Shown here: positions 8,817-16,766 of the stretch, piece after piece
How the letters are laid out: each line of letters opens with the position of its first letter
Position numbering within the stretch: position 1 is the first letter of the stretch
Source: JAJFFW01 sp038534195
GTDB taxonomy: Bacteria > Pseudomonadota > Alphaproteobacteria > Caulobacterales > Parvularculaceae
Length of the DNA: 64,000 nt
Direction of reading: 5' to 3'
Assembly (NCBI GenBank): GCA_038534195.1
Contig: JBCAXE010000015.1
Coordinates: 9,694-73,693 of the forward strand
Notes under the pieces: model-generated
Told to the model about the DNA's origin: nothing
Database searches by the model: none
What the model saw: the letters and a program-made list of their open reading frames with translations, nothing else
Translations under genes and position numbers: made by a program

Positions 8817-9578
8817 ATGAATCTGTTGCGTTTCATAAAAATCTCCGCCGCCGTGATGGGCGTCAGCATAAGCCTTCAGGCGCATGCCGAAGATTTGCTG
8901 GAAGCCCGCTCGCCCGTTGTCGTGGAGATGTTTGTGTCGCAAGCATGCGAGAATTGCCCGAAAGCGACGGAATATTTCGCCAAGCTCGCCGAGCGGCCCG
9001 ATATCGTCGCCCTCTCCTGGCATGTGGATTACTGGGATAACATTGTCGCAGGCCGCAATGGGCGGTGGTCTGATCCGTTCGCGGATCCTTCCTACGCCGA
9101 CCGCCAGCGAAACTATAACAATAATCTTCGCGGACGCCCGATCGTTTTCACCCCGCAAGTGGTGGTGAACGGATCAAAGAGCGTCGTCGGATCCCACTTC
9201 GCCGAGGTCGAAGAAGCGATCGAGACCAACCTTATGCCCGCGGTGGCCCCTTCCATCCGCTTTCAGGCGTCAAAGGGCGAGCAAATTGAAGTCGCGCTCG
9301 ATAATCTTTCTTCGGATCAAAGCGTTTTTCTGGTCTCGTTCTATAAACAGGCCGAAACCCACGTGAAGGGCGGCGCCAACGCCGGGCTTACCTTCAAGAA
9401 CGCCAATATCGTGAATGAAGTGAAAGCGCTCGATTTCCTGGCCTCGCCGAAACGAAGCGTCATGATCGACCAGCCGATGGACCAGATGGGGTGCGCGGTG
9501 GTTGTGCAGGCGCCGGGTCAGGGCGAAATCCTGAACGCCGCTTACTGCCCGTCAAAAAGCGCCGGTGCGGCGCAATAA
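8817..9578 (+). CDS. DUF1223 thioredoxin-fold secreted protein
   Basis: A 253-residue exported protein: MNLLRFIKISAAVMGVSISL forms a signal peptide ending near AHA-ED, followed by a DUF1223 domain. The segment VVEMFVSQACENCPKA carries a CENC motif at the thioredoxin-like active-site position, and PQVVVNG is family-typical. DUF1223 proteins are widespread in Alphaproteobacteria with no firmly defined substrate; a periplasmic redox role is inferred from the CxxC. The ATG at 8817 is chosen because the signal peptide starts there, although the SD is poor; upstream TTG/GTG codons exist. It interrupts the miaB-fur gene order on the opposite strand. Confidence 0.85.
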   Translation: MNLLRFIKISAAVMGVSISLQAHAEDLLEARSPVVVEMFVSQACENCPKATEYFAKLAERPDIVALSWHVDYWDNIVAGRNGRWSDPFADPSYADRQRNYNNNLRGRPIVFTPQVVVNGSKSVVGSHFAEVEEAIETNLMPAVAPSIRFQASKGEQIEVALDNLSSDQSVFLVSFYKQAETHVKGGANAGLTFKNANIVNEVKALDFLASPKRSVMIDQPMDQMGCAVVVQAPGQGEILNAAYCPSKSAGAAQ

Positions 9579-9603
9579 ACACCCCCGTACGCACGATCTG
9601 CCT

Positions 9604-10023
9604 TTAATCTTTTGCCGTGTCTTTGAGCGGTACGCCGTAGAGTTCGAGCCTGTGCGCAACAAGTTTATATCCGTGCTCCTCGGCGATGCGATGCTGCAGT
9701 TTTTCGATCTCTTCGTTGACGAATTCGATGACGTCGCCTGAGCGCAAATCGATCAGGTGGTCATGATGGTCATCGGAGGCTTCCTCATATCGCGAACGGC
9801 CGTCCTGGAAATCATGGCGTTCGACGACGCCTGACTCCTCAAACAACCGCATCGTCCGATAGACGGTGGCGATCGAAATCCGGTCGTCGATTTCGGAGGC
9901 GCGCCGGTGAATTTCTTCCACATCCGGGTGATCGTCGGAGACCGAGAGTACGCGCGCGATGACGCGGCGTTGTTCGGTCATGCGCATGCCTTTTTCGATG
10001 CAGAGTTTTTCCAGCCGATCCAT
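9604..10023 (-). CDS. fur: Fur-family metal-responsive repressor (Fur/Mur type)
   Basis: A 139-residue winged-helix regulator of iron or manganese homeostasis. The N-terminal DNA-binding region includes RMTEQRRVIARVL and ISIATVYRTMRLFEESG; the metal-binding HHDHLIDL and the helix EIEKLQHRIAEEHGY follow. The C-terminal Cys pairs of E. coli Fur are absent, as in alphaproteobacterial Fur/Mur proteins, so whether it senses Fe or Mn cannot be told. The start MDRLEKLC at 10023 has AAAGG upstream; a GTG 18 bases earlier is less likely. Gene order tsaB-rimI-fur is a conserved alphaproteobacterial trio. Confidence 0.93.
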   Translation of the reverse strand: MDRLEKLCIEKGMRMTEQRRVIARVLSVSDDHPDVEEIHRRASEIDDRISIATVYRTMRLFEESGVVERHDFQDGRSRYEEASDDHHDHLIDLRSGDVIEFVNEEIEKLQHRIAEEHGYKLVAHRLELYGVPLKDTAKD

Positions 10024-10094
10024 GGCCGCCGCCTTTCGCACGAGGGGTTGGTCTTTAAAGCTTCTTTAATCACGGCGCGCAGGCCCGACGCAAC

Positions 10095-10562
10095 TTAATG
10101 GGGCGTATTGAGACTGTGTCGCATAATCAATGCGTCGGCGCCGTTGCGGTAGTAGGCTTTACGCGCGCCGACGGTCTCGAACCCCGCTTTCTCGTACAGC
10201 GCCGCCGCTGCGCCATTGCCGCCGTCTACTTCCAGAAAAAGGGCCGCCGCTCCATTGCCCTCAACCGCTGCAATAATTTCATCAAGCAGCCGCATGGCGA
10301 GACCGCGGCGGCGGTGAGCCGGATCGACGCCAATCGACAGGATTTCCGCCTCGTCGCCCGCCTGGCGCCAGAAGGCGAAGCCCGCCGGCTGACGACGGTC
10401 GTCGGACGCGAGGAGCGCTTCGGCGCCGGGTGAGATCAACGCCGTGCGCACCCCTTCGCCGCCCCAACTCGCTTGCCCGAACGCCGCCGCCTCCAAGTCA
10501 ATAAGGATGGCCAGATCGTCGATCCCCGCCCGGCGCACCGCCCAAGAGCGCTCTCCGGTCAC
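10095..10562 (-). CDS. rimI: GNAT acetyltransferase, RimI-like
   Basis: A 155-residue GNAT enzyme, probably N-terminal acetyltransferase of ribosomal protein S18. The acetyl-CoA site ILSIGVDPAHRRRGLAMRLL contains the (R/Q)xxGx(G/A) loop, and the C-terminal region LYEKAGFETVGARKAYY is typical of RimI. The start is a GTG at 10562 overlapping the tsaB stop as GTGA; the longer upstream frame runs through tsaB and is not expected to be translated. Adjacency to tsaB supports RimI over other GNATs, although substrate cannot be proven. Confidence 0.88.
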   Translation of the reverse strand: MTGERSWAVRRAGIDDLAILIDLEAAAFGQASWGGEGVRTALISPGAEALLASDDRRQPAGFAFWRQAGDEAEILSIGVDPAHRRRGLAMRLLDEIIAAVEGNGAAALFLEVDGGNGAAAALYEKAGFETVGARKAYYRNGADALIMRHSLNTPH

Positions 10563-11236
10563 GGACGGCTCGCCATTTCGAACAGAGAAGCGCCTGCTGC
10601 TTTCGCATCGGGCGGGCGCAGGTAGAGCGGCGCCGGGGGATGGTCGCTGATCGCCGCGCTCTCGCAAAATTGCGCCAGCGTTAACACATCGATCTGGCCG
10701 TCGCCGGGGAAGATTTCCCAACCGGCGCCTTCTGCGCCAATCAACGCCGCGCCGGAACCAATGCTCGTCGTTGCGTTCCCGCCAGCAGCATCACGCAGAC
10801 GGCGCAAGGCCGCTTCCGGCGCCGCAACGAACGGCGCGAGCAATTCCTTCCCGGCGTCATCGTAAAGAGCGGCGTAAACCTGGTTGCGGCGCGCGTCGAT
10901 GACGGACGCGACGAGCGACGCGCCCTTAACCATGATCGACAGCGCCTTCAGGCTGTTCAAGCCCACTACTTCGGCTTTAACGCCGAGCGACAGGCTGCGC
11001 GCGAAGGCGAGCCCTACCCTGACGCCCGTAAAGCCGCCCGGCCCGACGACGACCCCGACCCGGTCCAGCGACGCCACTTCGACGCCCGCTTCGGCCAAAG
11101 CAGACCGGACCATCGGCGCGATGCGTTCGGCATGGCCTTTCACCAGAGGCGAAGCAACGACAGCCATCGGCGCGCCGTCGCGGACAATCGCGACGGAGCA
11201 GGCCTGCAAGGCGGTATCGAGGGCGAGCGTCAGCAT
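10559..11236 (-). CDS. tsaB: tRNA threonylcarbamoyladenosine biosynthesis protein TsaB
   Basis: Scaffold partner of TsaD in the t6A37 tRNA modification complex. The 225-residue product begins MLTLALDTALQACSVAI (ASKHA-like fold) and contains VVVGPGGFTGVRVGLAFAR, the TsaB signature. TsaD is encoded about 2 kb away on the same strand, and MtaB, which modifies t6A further, is also in this window. The gene heads the tsaB-rimI-fur unit. The SD (AAGAAAAAG) is weak. Confidence 0.95.
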   Translation of the reverse strand: MLTLALDTALQACSVAIVRDGAPMAVVASPLVKGHAERIAPMVRSALAEAGVEVASLDRVGVVVGPGGFTGVRVGLAFARSLSLGVKAEVVGLNSLKALSIMVKGASLVASVIDARRNQVYAALYDDAGKELLAPFVAAPEAALRRLRDAAGGNATTSIGSGAALIGAEGAGWEIFPGDGQIDVLTLAQFCESAAISDHPPAPLYLRPPDAKAAGASLFEMASRP

Positions 11237-11294
11237 CGTCTTTTTCTTCTTTCAGCTTCTTGAATTACGCAATAGGGAACCCAAATCTCGTGCA

Positions 11295-11336
11295 GGTGAA
11301 TGAATGTTGGAGTAGTCAATAATGACGTCATTCACC
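11295..11336. repeat. 9-bp inverted repeat enclosing the amidase RBS and start
   Basis: GGTGAATGA (11295-11303) and TCATTCACC (11328-11336) are perfect complements. The 24-base interval holds the SD TTGGAG and the ATG, and the region also contains the palindrome AATGACGTCATT (11321-11332). Folding in the mRNA would occlude translation initiation of the amidase. An operator is an alternative. Confidence 0.5.
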
Positions 11337-11960
11337 ACTGGATACAGCGCTCAATCTTTGCGCGATCCCAAATCCTTTCAATTCGATCTCGCCGCAGACG
11401 CGAGCCCGCCGCTCGCGCCCCTAAAAGACGAGGTCTGGTTTCCGTTAGCCCACAAGGTATGGCCGGTCTGCACCTCGGCGCGGCTGTTCGATCCGACGCT
11501 GGGGATCAGGACCATCGTCATCCACGCAACGGCGGGCGGGTCTAGCGCCGGCGCTTTTTCCGTGATGCGCGACGCCCGCGCCAGCTTTCACTGGCTGATT
11601 CCCGATGAGGACGAAGCAGGCCATGGCCGCGTGATCTGGGCGACAGCGCCGGAGACGCGCGCCTGCTGGCATGTGCGCAACGCCTGTCGCCACCCGGATG
11701 TCTGGGAAGGCAAAACGCGGATCAACCATTCCTCGCTCGCAATCGAGATCGTTAATCGCGCGAACGGCGAGGATCCGTTCTCATCCTGGCAGGTGGACGC
11801 CGCAGCCCGCATCGTCCGTTATGCCTGGGGCAAATATCCGAACCTGCGCCACGTCGTCTCCCACGCCAAGTTAGACCCTAACCGCCGCACGGACCCTGGC
11901 GCGGATTTCCCCTGGGAGCGCTTTGAGGCCGCCGTCAAACGATATTGCAAACGTCGCTGA
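11322..11960 (+). CDS. N-acetylmuramoyl-L-alanine amidase (Amidase_2 fold)
   Basis: A 212-residue zinc amidase expected to cleave the bond between MurNAc and L-Ala in peptidoglycan or its fragments. Ligands and motifs of the Amidase_2/AmpD fold are visible: TIVIHATAGG (first His), SFHWLI, a NHSSLAIEIVN core and HAKLDPNRRTDPG (third zinc ligand region). No signal peptide is seen, so a cytoplasmic recycling role like AmpD is possible, but an atypical export route cannot be excluded. SD TTGGAG lies about 9 bases upstream. Its 3' end overlaps the convergent nitroreductase by 26 bases. Confidence 0.88.
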   Translation: MTSFTTGYSAQSLRDPKSFQFDLAADASPPLAPLKDEVWFPLAHKVWPVCTSARLFDPTLGIRTIVIHATAGGSSAGAFSVMRDARASFHWLIPDEDEAGHGRVIWATAPETRACWHVRNACRHPDVWEGKTRINHSSLAIEIVNRANGEDPFSSWQVDAAARIVRYAWGKYPNLRHVVSHAKLDPNRRTDPGADFPWERFEAAVKRYCKRR

Positions 11961-12528
11961 AGGCGGGGCGCGGGGAACGGTCGAACAGGTTTTCATCCGT
12001 ACCGTAACCAATATTGCAAAGAAAATTGGACTTGACGTTCGTCCCAGCGAAGAACTCCTTATCGACGCCGTCTTTGTCAAAGCCCGACATCGGCCCGCAA
12101 TCGAGACCAAGCGCGCGCGCGGCGATCATGAAATAGGCCCCTTGCAAAGTCCCGTTCCGGAACGCGGTTTCTTTAATCAGGTCTTCATTGCCGACGAACC
12201 AGCTCTTTGCGTCCGTATGCGGAAAAAGCTCGGGCAATTTCTCGTAAAACTCCATATCGTGGCCTATGATTACACACACGGGCGCCGCCATTGTTTTCTC
12301 AAGATTGCCTTCCGCGAGATGCGGCTTGAGGCGCTCTTTGCCTGCCTCGGAAGAAACGAAGATATAACGCGCCGGGAAGCAATTGGCCGATGTCGGACCC
12401 CACTTCATCAAATCATAAACCGCTTGCATCAAGGCGTCGGCGACCGGCCGTTTCTCCCAGCCATTATGCGTGCGCGCCTCGCGAAAGATCACGTCCATCG
12501 CTTCATCATTGATGATTTTCTCAGCCAT
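11935..12528 (-). CDS. nitroreductase-family protein, RutE/HadB-like
   Basis: A 197-residue FMN-dependent oxidoreductase, the size of RutE (3-hydroxypropanoate dehydrogenase/malonic semialdehyde reductase). MKWGPTSANCFPARY and GPMSGFDKDGVD match this subgroup, in which the enzyme reduces an aldehyde in pyrimidine catabolism. No other rut gene is present, so the substrate may differ. The start at 12528 (MAEKIINDEAMD) has AAAGGGG 6-7 bases upstream and is preferred over one 24 bases earlier. A flavin-binding dodecin gene lies 29 bases upstream on the same strand. Confidence 0.85.
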   Translation of the reverse strand: MAEKIINDEAMDVIFREARTHNGWEKRPVADALMQAVYDLMKWGPTSANCFPARYIFVSSEAGKERLKPHLAEGNLEKTMAAPVCVIIGHDMEFYEKLPELFPHTDAKSWFVGNEDLIKETAFRNGTLQGAYFMIAARALGLDCGPMSGFDKDGVDKEFFAGTNVKSNFLCNIGYGTDENLFDRSPRPAFSDVCNIV

Positions 12529-12557
12529 ATTACGCCCCTTTGAATTCGCCATCAGCG

Positions 12558-12767
12558 TTACTTTTTCTCGTAGCGGAAGCCGAGTTCAAGCGCGACCTGA
12601 TAATAGGCGACCTTGTCGTCATCAATGTAACCGCGGGTCTCGACGACTTCGAACCAATCGAGATTTTTAACGGTCTTGGCCGCCGTCGTGATCGCATTTT
12701 CGATCGCATCCTCGATCGATTTCTTCGACGTGCCCACCACTTTGTTGATAGCGTAGACATTAGACAT
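12558..12767 (-). CDS. dodecin (flavin-binding)
   Basis: A 69-residue protein of dodecin size that should assemble into a hollow dodecamer storing flavin. MSNVYAINKVVGTSKKSIEDA, the FEVVETRGYI strand and the YQVALELGFRY end match the family. The ATG at 12767 is preferred because GGGAG lies 7 bases upstream; the ATG 6 bases earlier is too close to that site. Placed directly before the flavin-dependent nitroreductase, a plausible functional pairing though the link is only by proximity. Confidence 0.92.
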   Translation of the reverse strand: MSNVYAINKVVGTSKKSIEDAIENAITTAAKTVKNLDWFEVVETRGYIDDDKVAYYQVALELGFRYEKK

Positions 12768-12850
12768 GCGCATTCTCCCTCAGTTGTTAAGACATTCGAA
12801 ACGACTGCCTAACACGGATTCATAAGTCGCATTCAATGTTAGGCCCTACT

Positions 12851-13969
12851 TTACGCCTTGGGGCCCTTCTTGCCGCCGCCGAATTCCCGTCCGCGGGGCG
12901 GAGCCGCCAATGGCCAACGCGCGCGCGGCGCAAGCGCCAGGCTTTCTTCAAGCGACGGCGCCAGACCTGCGGCCAGGCGCTCAGCGCCGGCGAAGGCGAT
13001 CATGGCGCCATTGTCGGTGCAATATTTCACCGGCGGAACGATCATCTTCCACCCTTGCGTTTGGCAAAGCGCGGACAGCGCCTTCCTGATTGCGCCGTTC
13101 GCCGCAACGCCGCCGGCGACCACGAGCGCGGGCTCCGGCGAGAAGCCCTCAAGGGCCGCCATGGCGCGCGCTGTGCGCCTTGCGAGATGATCCGCGATCG
13201 CCGCCTGAAACGCCGCCGCGAGATCGGCGGTCGTCCCGGCGTCGGGCGACGGTTCAGCTTCCGCCGCGAGCCGCACGGCCGTTTTCAGTCCTGAAAGAGA
13301 AAAGTCGCATCCGGCCCGCTTCAGAAGCGGACGGGGAAAGTCATACCGTGACGGGTCGCCACCCGTCGCCGCCGCTTCCACCGCCGGCCCGCCGGGCTGG
13401 CCAAGGCCCAAAAGCTTGGCGGTCTTGTCGAACGCCTCCCCCGCCGCATCGTCAATGGTGGAGCCCAGCCGTTCATAAGACCCAAGCCCCCGCACATGGA
13501 TCAATTGCGTATGGCCGCCGGAAATCAACAACAGGAGATAAGGAAAAGGCGCGGCTTCCGTGATGCGCACGGACAAGGCGTGCCCTTCCAAATGATTGAC
13601 GGGAATAAGCGGTTTGGCGTGCGCCATACTGAGCGCCTTGCCGGCCGTCAGACCGACCATAACGCCGCCCACAAGGCCGGGGCCGGCTGTCGCCGCGATC
13701 GCGTCGAGATCGCCATAGCCGACATCCGCAGCGCGCATCGCTTTATCGATGATCAGATCGACCCGCTCCACGTGACTGCGTGCGGCGATTTCCGGGACGA
13801 CGCCGCCATAGGCGCGATGCCGGTCATGCTGGTCCCAGACTTCGTTGGAAAGAACAGCGCAGGTTCCGTCGGCATTGCGGCGAACTACCGACGCGCCGGT
13901 GTCGTCGCAGCTTGTCTCAATGCCAAGGACAAGAAGGTCCTGATCGTGATAGGATTTCGACAGCGCCAT
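12851..13969 (-). CDS. tsaD: tRNA N6-adenosine threonylcarbamoyltransferase TsaD
   Basis: Catalytic subunit for t6A37 formation, transferring threonylcarbamoyl from TC-AMP to tRNA with TsaB. The 372-residue product has VLGIETSCDDTGASVV, the metal ligands in PVNHLEGHALS, ISGGHTQL and AGGVAANGAIR, all conserved in TsaD/Kae1/Qri7. The ATG at 13969 fits family N-termini; the frame continues upstream without stop but through hemD antisense. No clear SD is present, and only 28-49 bases separate it from divergent hemD. Confidence 0.95.
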   Translation of the reverse strand: MALSKSYHDQDLLVLGIETSCDDTGASVVRRNADGTCAVLSNEVWDQHDRHRAYGGVVPEIAARSHVERVDLIIDKAMRAADVGYGDLDAIAATAGPGLVGGVMVGLTAGKALSMAHAKPLIPVNHLEGHALSVRITEAAPFPYLLLLISGGHTQLIHVRGLGSYERLGSTIDDAAGEAFDKTAKLLGLGQPGGPAVEAAATGGDPSRYDFPRPLLKRAGCDFSLSGLKTAVRLAAEAEPSPDAGTTADLAAAFQAAIADHLARRTARAMAALEGFSPEPALVVAGGVAANGAIRKALSALCQTQGWKMIVPPVKYCTDNGAMIAFAGAERLAAGLAPSLEESLALAPRARWPLAAPPRGREFGGGKKGPKA

Positions 13970-14018
13970 AAAGGCATGGAGCGTTAAGCCCCTTAAAATG
14001 CAAGAGGAAAGTATCACG

Positions 14019-14744
14019 GTGTCCGACGACCGCCCGCAAGTGATCGTGACGCGCCCCGACCCTGACGGCGCGGCCTTCGCCGAATTGGCGGCGGCGGCGG
14101 GACTGCGGCCGATCCTATCGCCCGCGATGGATATTGAAATTGACGAAGCGCGCGTTGATCTGACGGGCGTCGGCGCGCTCGCTTTCACATCCGCCAACGG
14201 CGTGCGCGCCTTCGCCGCGAATTGCGCCGATCGAACGCTTCCAGCCTACGCGGTCGGAGCCGCCACGGCCGCCGAAGCGCGCCGGGTGAGGTTCGACGCT
14301 GTGCACGTGGCGAGCGGCGACGTAAATGCGCTTGCGCAACTCATAACATCTTCGCCGCCCGGCGGCCGCGTGCTGCATGTCGCCGGCGCTGCGCGGGCGG
14401 GCGATCTCATCGCCGCGCTGGAAGAGGAGAATATCAGCGCGGCCAGACTGACGCTTTATCAAGCACGCGCGCGCGACGAACTGTCGGCGGAGGCGAAGGC
14501 GGCTTTCAGCGATAAGACCGCGATTTGGATCGCCTTATTCTCGCCGCGGACCGCTGAAATCTTCCTCAAGCAATTGTCGGGGACACGGGGCCTCCAGATA
14601 AACGCAACGCTGTTTGCTGCCTGCTTGAGCGACGCGGTCGCGCAACGGGCGGCGTCAGGCCCCTTCGACCGTATCGAAGTGGCGGAGACGATGTCGGCGC
14701 AATCGATGGTCGAACTTATTCAAGCGGCCGAATTCAGTTCTTGA
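14019..14744 (+). CDS. hemD: uroporphyrinogen-III synthase
   Basis: Closes hydroxymethylbilane to uroporphyrinogen III in haem and corrinoid biosynthesis. The 241-residue product has the N-terminal VIVTRPDPDG, ALAFTSANGVRAF and the C-terminal LFSPRTAEIFL, typical of this low-identity family. The GTG at 14019 is favoured because AGAGGAAAG precedes it; an ATG at 13998 lacks an SD. In related genomes hemC usually lies between tsaD and hemD; here it is absent. It is followed by the mitofilin-like and HemY genes as in other Alphaproteobacteria. Confidence 0.88.
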   Translation: MSDDRPQVIVTRPDPDGAAFAELAAAAGLRPILSPAMDIEIDEARVDLTGVGALAFTSANGVRAFAANCADRTLPAYAVGAATAAEARRVRFDAVHVASGDVNALAQLITSSPPGGRVLHVAGAARAGDLIAALEEENISAARLTLYQARARDELSAEAKAAFSDKTAIWIALFSPRTAEIFLKQLSGTRGLQINATLFAACLSDAVAQRAASGPFDRIEVAETMSAQSMVELIQAAEFSS

Positions 14745-14813
14745 GCGCCATGGGGGCGTTGGTTAAGGAATAACAAATCTTTTTTGCATTGCAGCGCCCT
14801 TGGAGTGACCGTC

Positions 14814-16751
14814 ATGTCTGACAACGACAAAAAATCTGACACTAATGATCCGGAAAAGGCGGCCGCAGAAACAACGGATCAGGCGCCTGAAGTTGAAGCG
14901 GAAGTCGTTGAGGCGCCAACCGCCGTTGAAGTGGACGATGACGACAAAAGCGTCGAAAAGGCCGCAAGCGAGGCTGCTGACACTGACGCGACGGACAGCG
15001 GCGACGCATCGGAACCTGAAGAAAAAGCGGCCGCATCTGCGCTCGTTGATGACAACGCTGGAAACTCGCCGGGTCTGATCCTGTTCGGCTTTTTCGCCGC
15101 CGCAGCGCTCGGCATTTTTCTTCTTTTCCAGATGAACGGCGGTAACCGCCCAAAGGAAACCGCGCAGGAAGATGCTGTGACGGCAAGCAGCGATGTCAGC
15201 GCCGGCGACACTCAATCGTCAGCCAATGAAGCTGTCGAAACGCCGACGGTCGCCGAAGCCGGCCCCGCTGAGGTCTCCACGGAGGAAGTGGCCGAGAATT
15301 CTACGGAGGACGTGAACCTAACTACCGCCGACAATAATGCTGAGGAGGCTGATGCAGAAGCGAGCGACCTCTTCGCAGCCGATCCGACGGCAACGCAAGA
15401 AGAAAATGCGCCCACGGATGACGCAGACGCCGCATCCGAGCCGATTGACCCGCGCGCGGCCATCGCCGCCCTTCAGCGCGAAGCGGAAGCGCGTGCGGCG
15501 CGTGAAGCGGAGACCGCCGCCGCGCCGATTTCGCCTGAAGAAGCGAGTCGCGTCGCGGCTGAAGCGACAACAACTGCCACGACGGAAGAAGCCGAAGCCG
15601 GTCAAGAAAGCGCCCCAGAAGAAGAAGCCGATGCATCCCTTGCGGCGCCGGAAACCTTGGCGGAGGCGGCGGACGCTGCTGCTGAAGCCGCACGTGCGTC
15701 GGAAACGGTTGCGGACGCAGAGGACGCCGCCGGCGAAGCCGAAAACACCGCGCAAGACGCCGTCGAAACGGCAAGTGCGGGCGTTGACGAATCCGCTGCA
15801 GAGGAAACGGCTGAAGCTATTGCGGACACTGAGGAAACAGCGATGGAGGGGGCGGCCGACGCTGACGCTATGATGAGCGCGGCGCTGGACGCGGAGGACG
15901 GCGCCGATACGGCAGGCGAAGACGAGGCCGTTACAGCGGACGTCGCCGCCACTGACGATGACGCCGCTGAACAGGATTTTACGGAATTCGCCAACGCCGT
16001 TTCCGCCGACACCGGCAAGATCGCCAATGAGCTGGAGTCGCTAAAAGAAGCCTTGCGCGAAGAAACCGATGCGCTCGCCGCCGCCGTTTCTGAAGGCCGT
16101 CAGCTTACGGAACAACAATCGGCGCGGATTACGGAGCTTCGCGAAAGCCTTGAGCAGGCGCTTCTTGAGCGTGACGAACGGGCGAATTCAGAAATCGCCG
16201 CCCTTCGTGAGCGCTTGGACAAGATCCAGTCGAGCAGCGCGGAAACGCCCGCCGGCCGCAAAGCGGCGGCGGGCCTTGCGCTCCTGGCGTTACAGCGCGC
16301 TGTTGACGAGGGCGAGCCCTTCGCCGACGAGCTCGCCGTGATCGAACGCCTTGCGCCGGAAGCGGGCAGTCTCAGCGGTTTGCGGGCGAGCGCCAGCGAC
16401 GGGGCGCCGACGCTCGCCTCGCTCAAATCGCAGTTCGCTCCTGCGGTCCGCGATGCGCTGGCCGCCTCCGACGGCGGTCAAGCCAAGGGCCTATTGGGGC
16501 GCATCCAAAAACTCGTCAGCGTCAGACCAGCGACGCCGCAACCCGGCGACCGCCCGGCGGCGGTGGTGTCGCGGGCTGAAGCTGATCTGGAGCAGGACGA
16601 TCTCGCCGGAACCGTGGAAGAGCTTTCAAACCTGACCGGCGGCGCGCAGGACGCCTTCGCCGACTGGATGGCCCTCGCCCAGAAACGCCTCGCCGCCACC
16701 ACGGCGATCGAAGAGCTAAACGCTGCGCTCTTGAGCGACTACGATCAATAG
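14814..16751 (+). CDS. mitofilin/Mic60-like inner-membrane protein
   Basis: A 645-residue homologue of mitochondrial Mic60, found next to haem genes in Alphaproteobacteria and linked to inner-membrane shaping and outer-membrane contact. Order: acidic N-terminus (1-85), one membrane helix (about 88-107, LILFGFFAAAALGIFLLF), a very long Ala/Glu/Asp/Thr-rich low-complexity segment (about 110-400), a coiled coil (about 405-475) and the mitofilin C-terminal domain (about 480-645). The ATG at 14814 has TGGAGTG 8-9 bases upstream. The acidic spacer looks unusually long. HemY follows after 15 bases. Confidence 0.88.
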   Translation: MSDNDKKSDTNDPEKAAAETTDQAPEVEAEVVEAPTAVEVDDDDKSVEKAASEAADTDATDSGDASEPEEKAAASALVDDNAGNSPGLILFGFFAAAALGIFLLFQMNGGNRPKETAQEDAVTASSDVSAGDTQSSANEAVETPTVAEAGPAEVSTEEVAENSTEDVNLTTADNNAEEADAEASDLFAADPTATQEENAPTDDADAASEPIDPRAAIAALQREAEARAAREAETAAAPISPEEASRVAAEATTTATTEEAEAGQESAPEEEADASLAAPETLAEAADAAAEAARASETVADAEDAAGEAENTAQDAVETASAGVDESAAEETAEAIADTEETAMEGAADADAMMSAALDAEDGADTAGEDEAVTADVAATDDDAAEQDFTEFANAVSADTGKIANELESLKEALREETDALAAAVSEGRQLTEQQSARITELRESLEQALLERDERANSEIAALRERLDKIQSSSAETPAGRKAAAGLALLALQRAVDEGEPFADELAVIERLAPEAGSLSGLRASASDGAPTLASLKSQFAPAVRDALAASDGGQAKGLLGRIQKLVSVRPATPQPGDRPAAVVSRAEADLEQDDLAGTVEELSNLTGGAQDAFADWMALAQKRLAATTAIEELNAALLSDYDQ

Positions 16752-16766
16752 AACAAGGCTCACGCC

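Noticed and set aside
13970..14197. N-terminal extension of TsaD by about 76 residues
   Set aside because: It is antisense to hemD, has no family similarity and no RBS, whereas MALSKSYHDQ leads directly into the conserved TsaD start.
15318..16027. Long antisense frames under the mitofilin-like gene
   Set aside because: They mirror the low-complexity Ala/Glu/Asp segment in other frames and show Arg/Ser/Ala compositional bias only.
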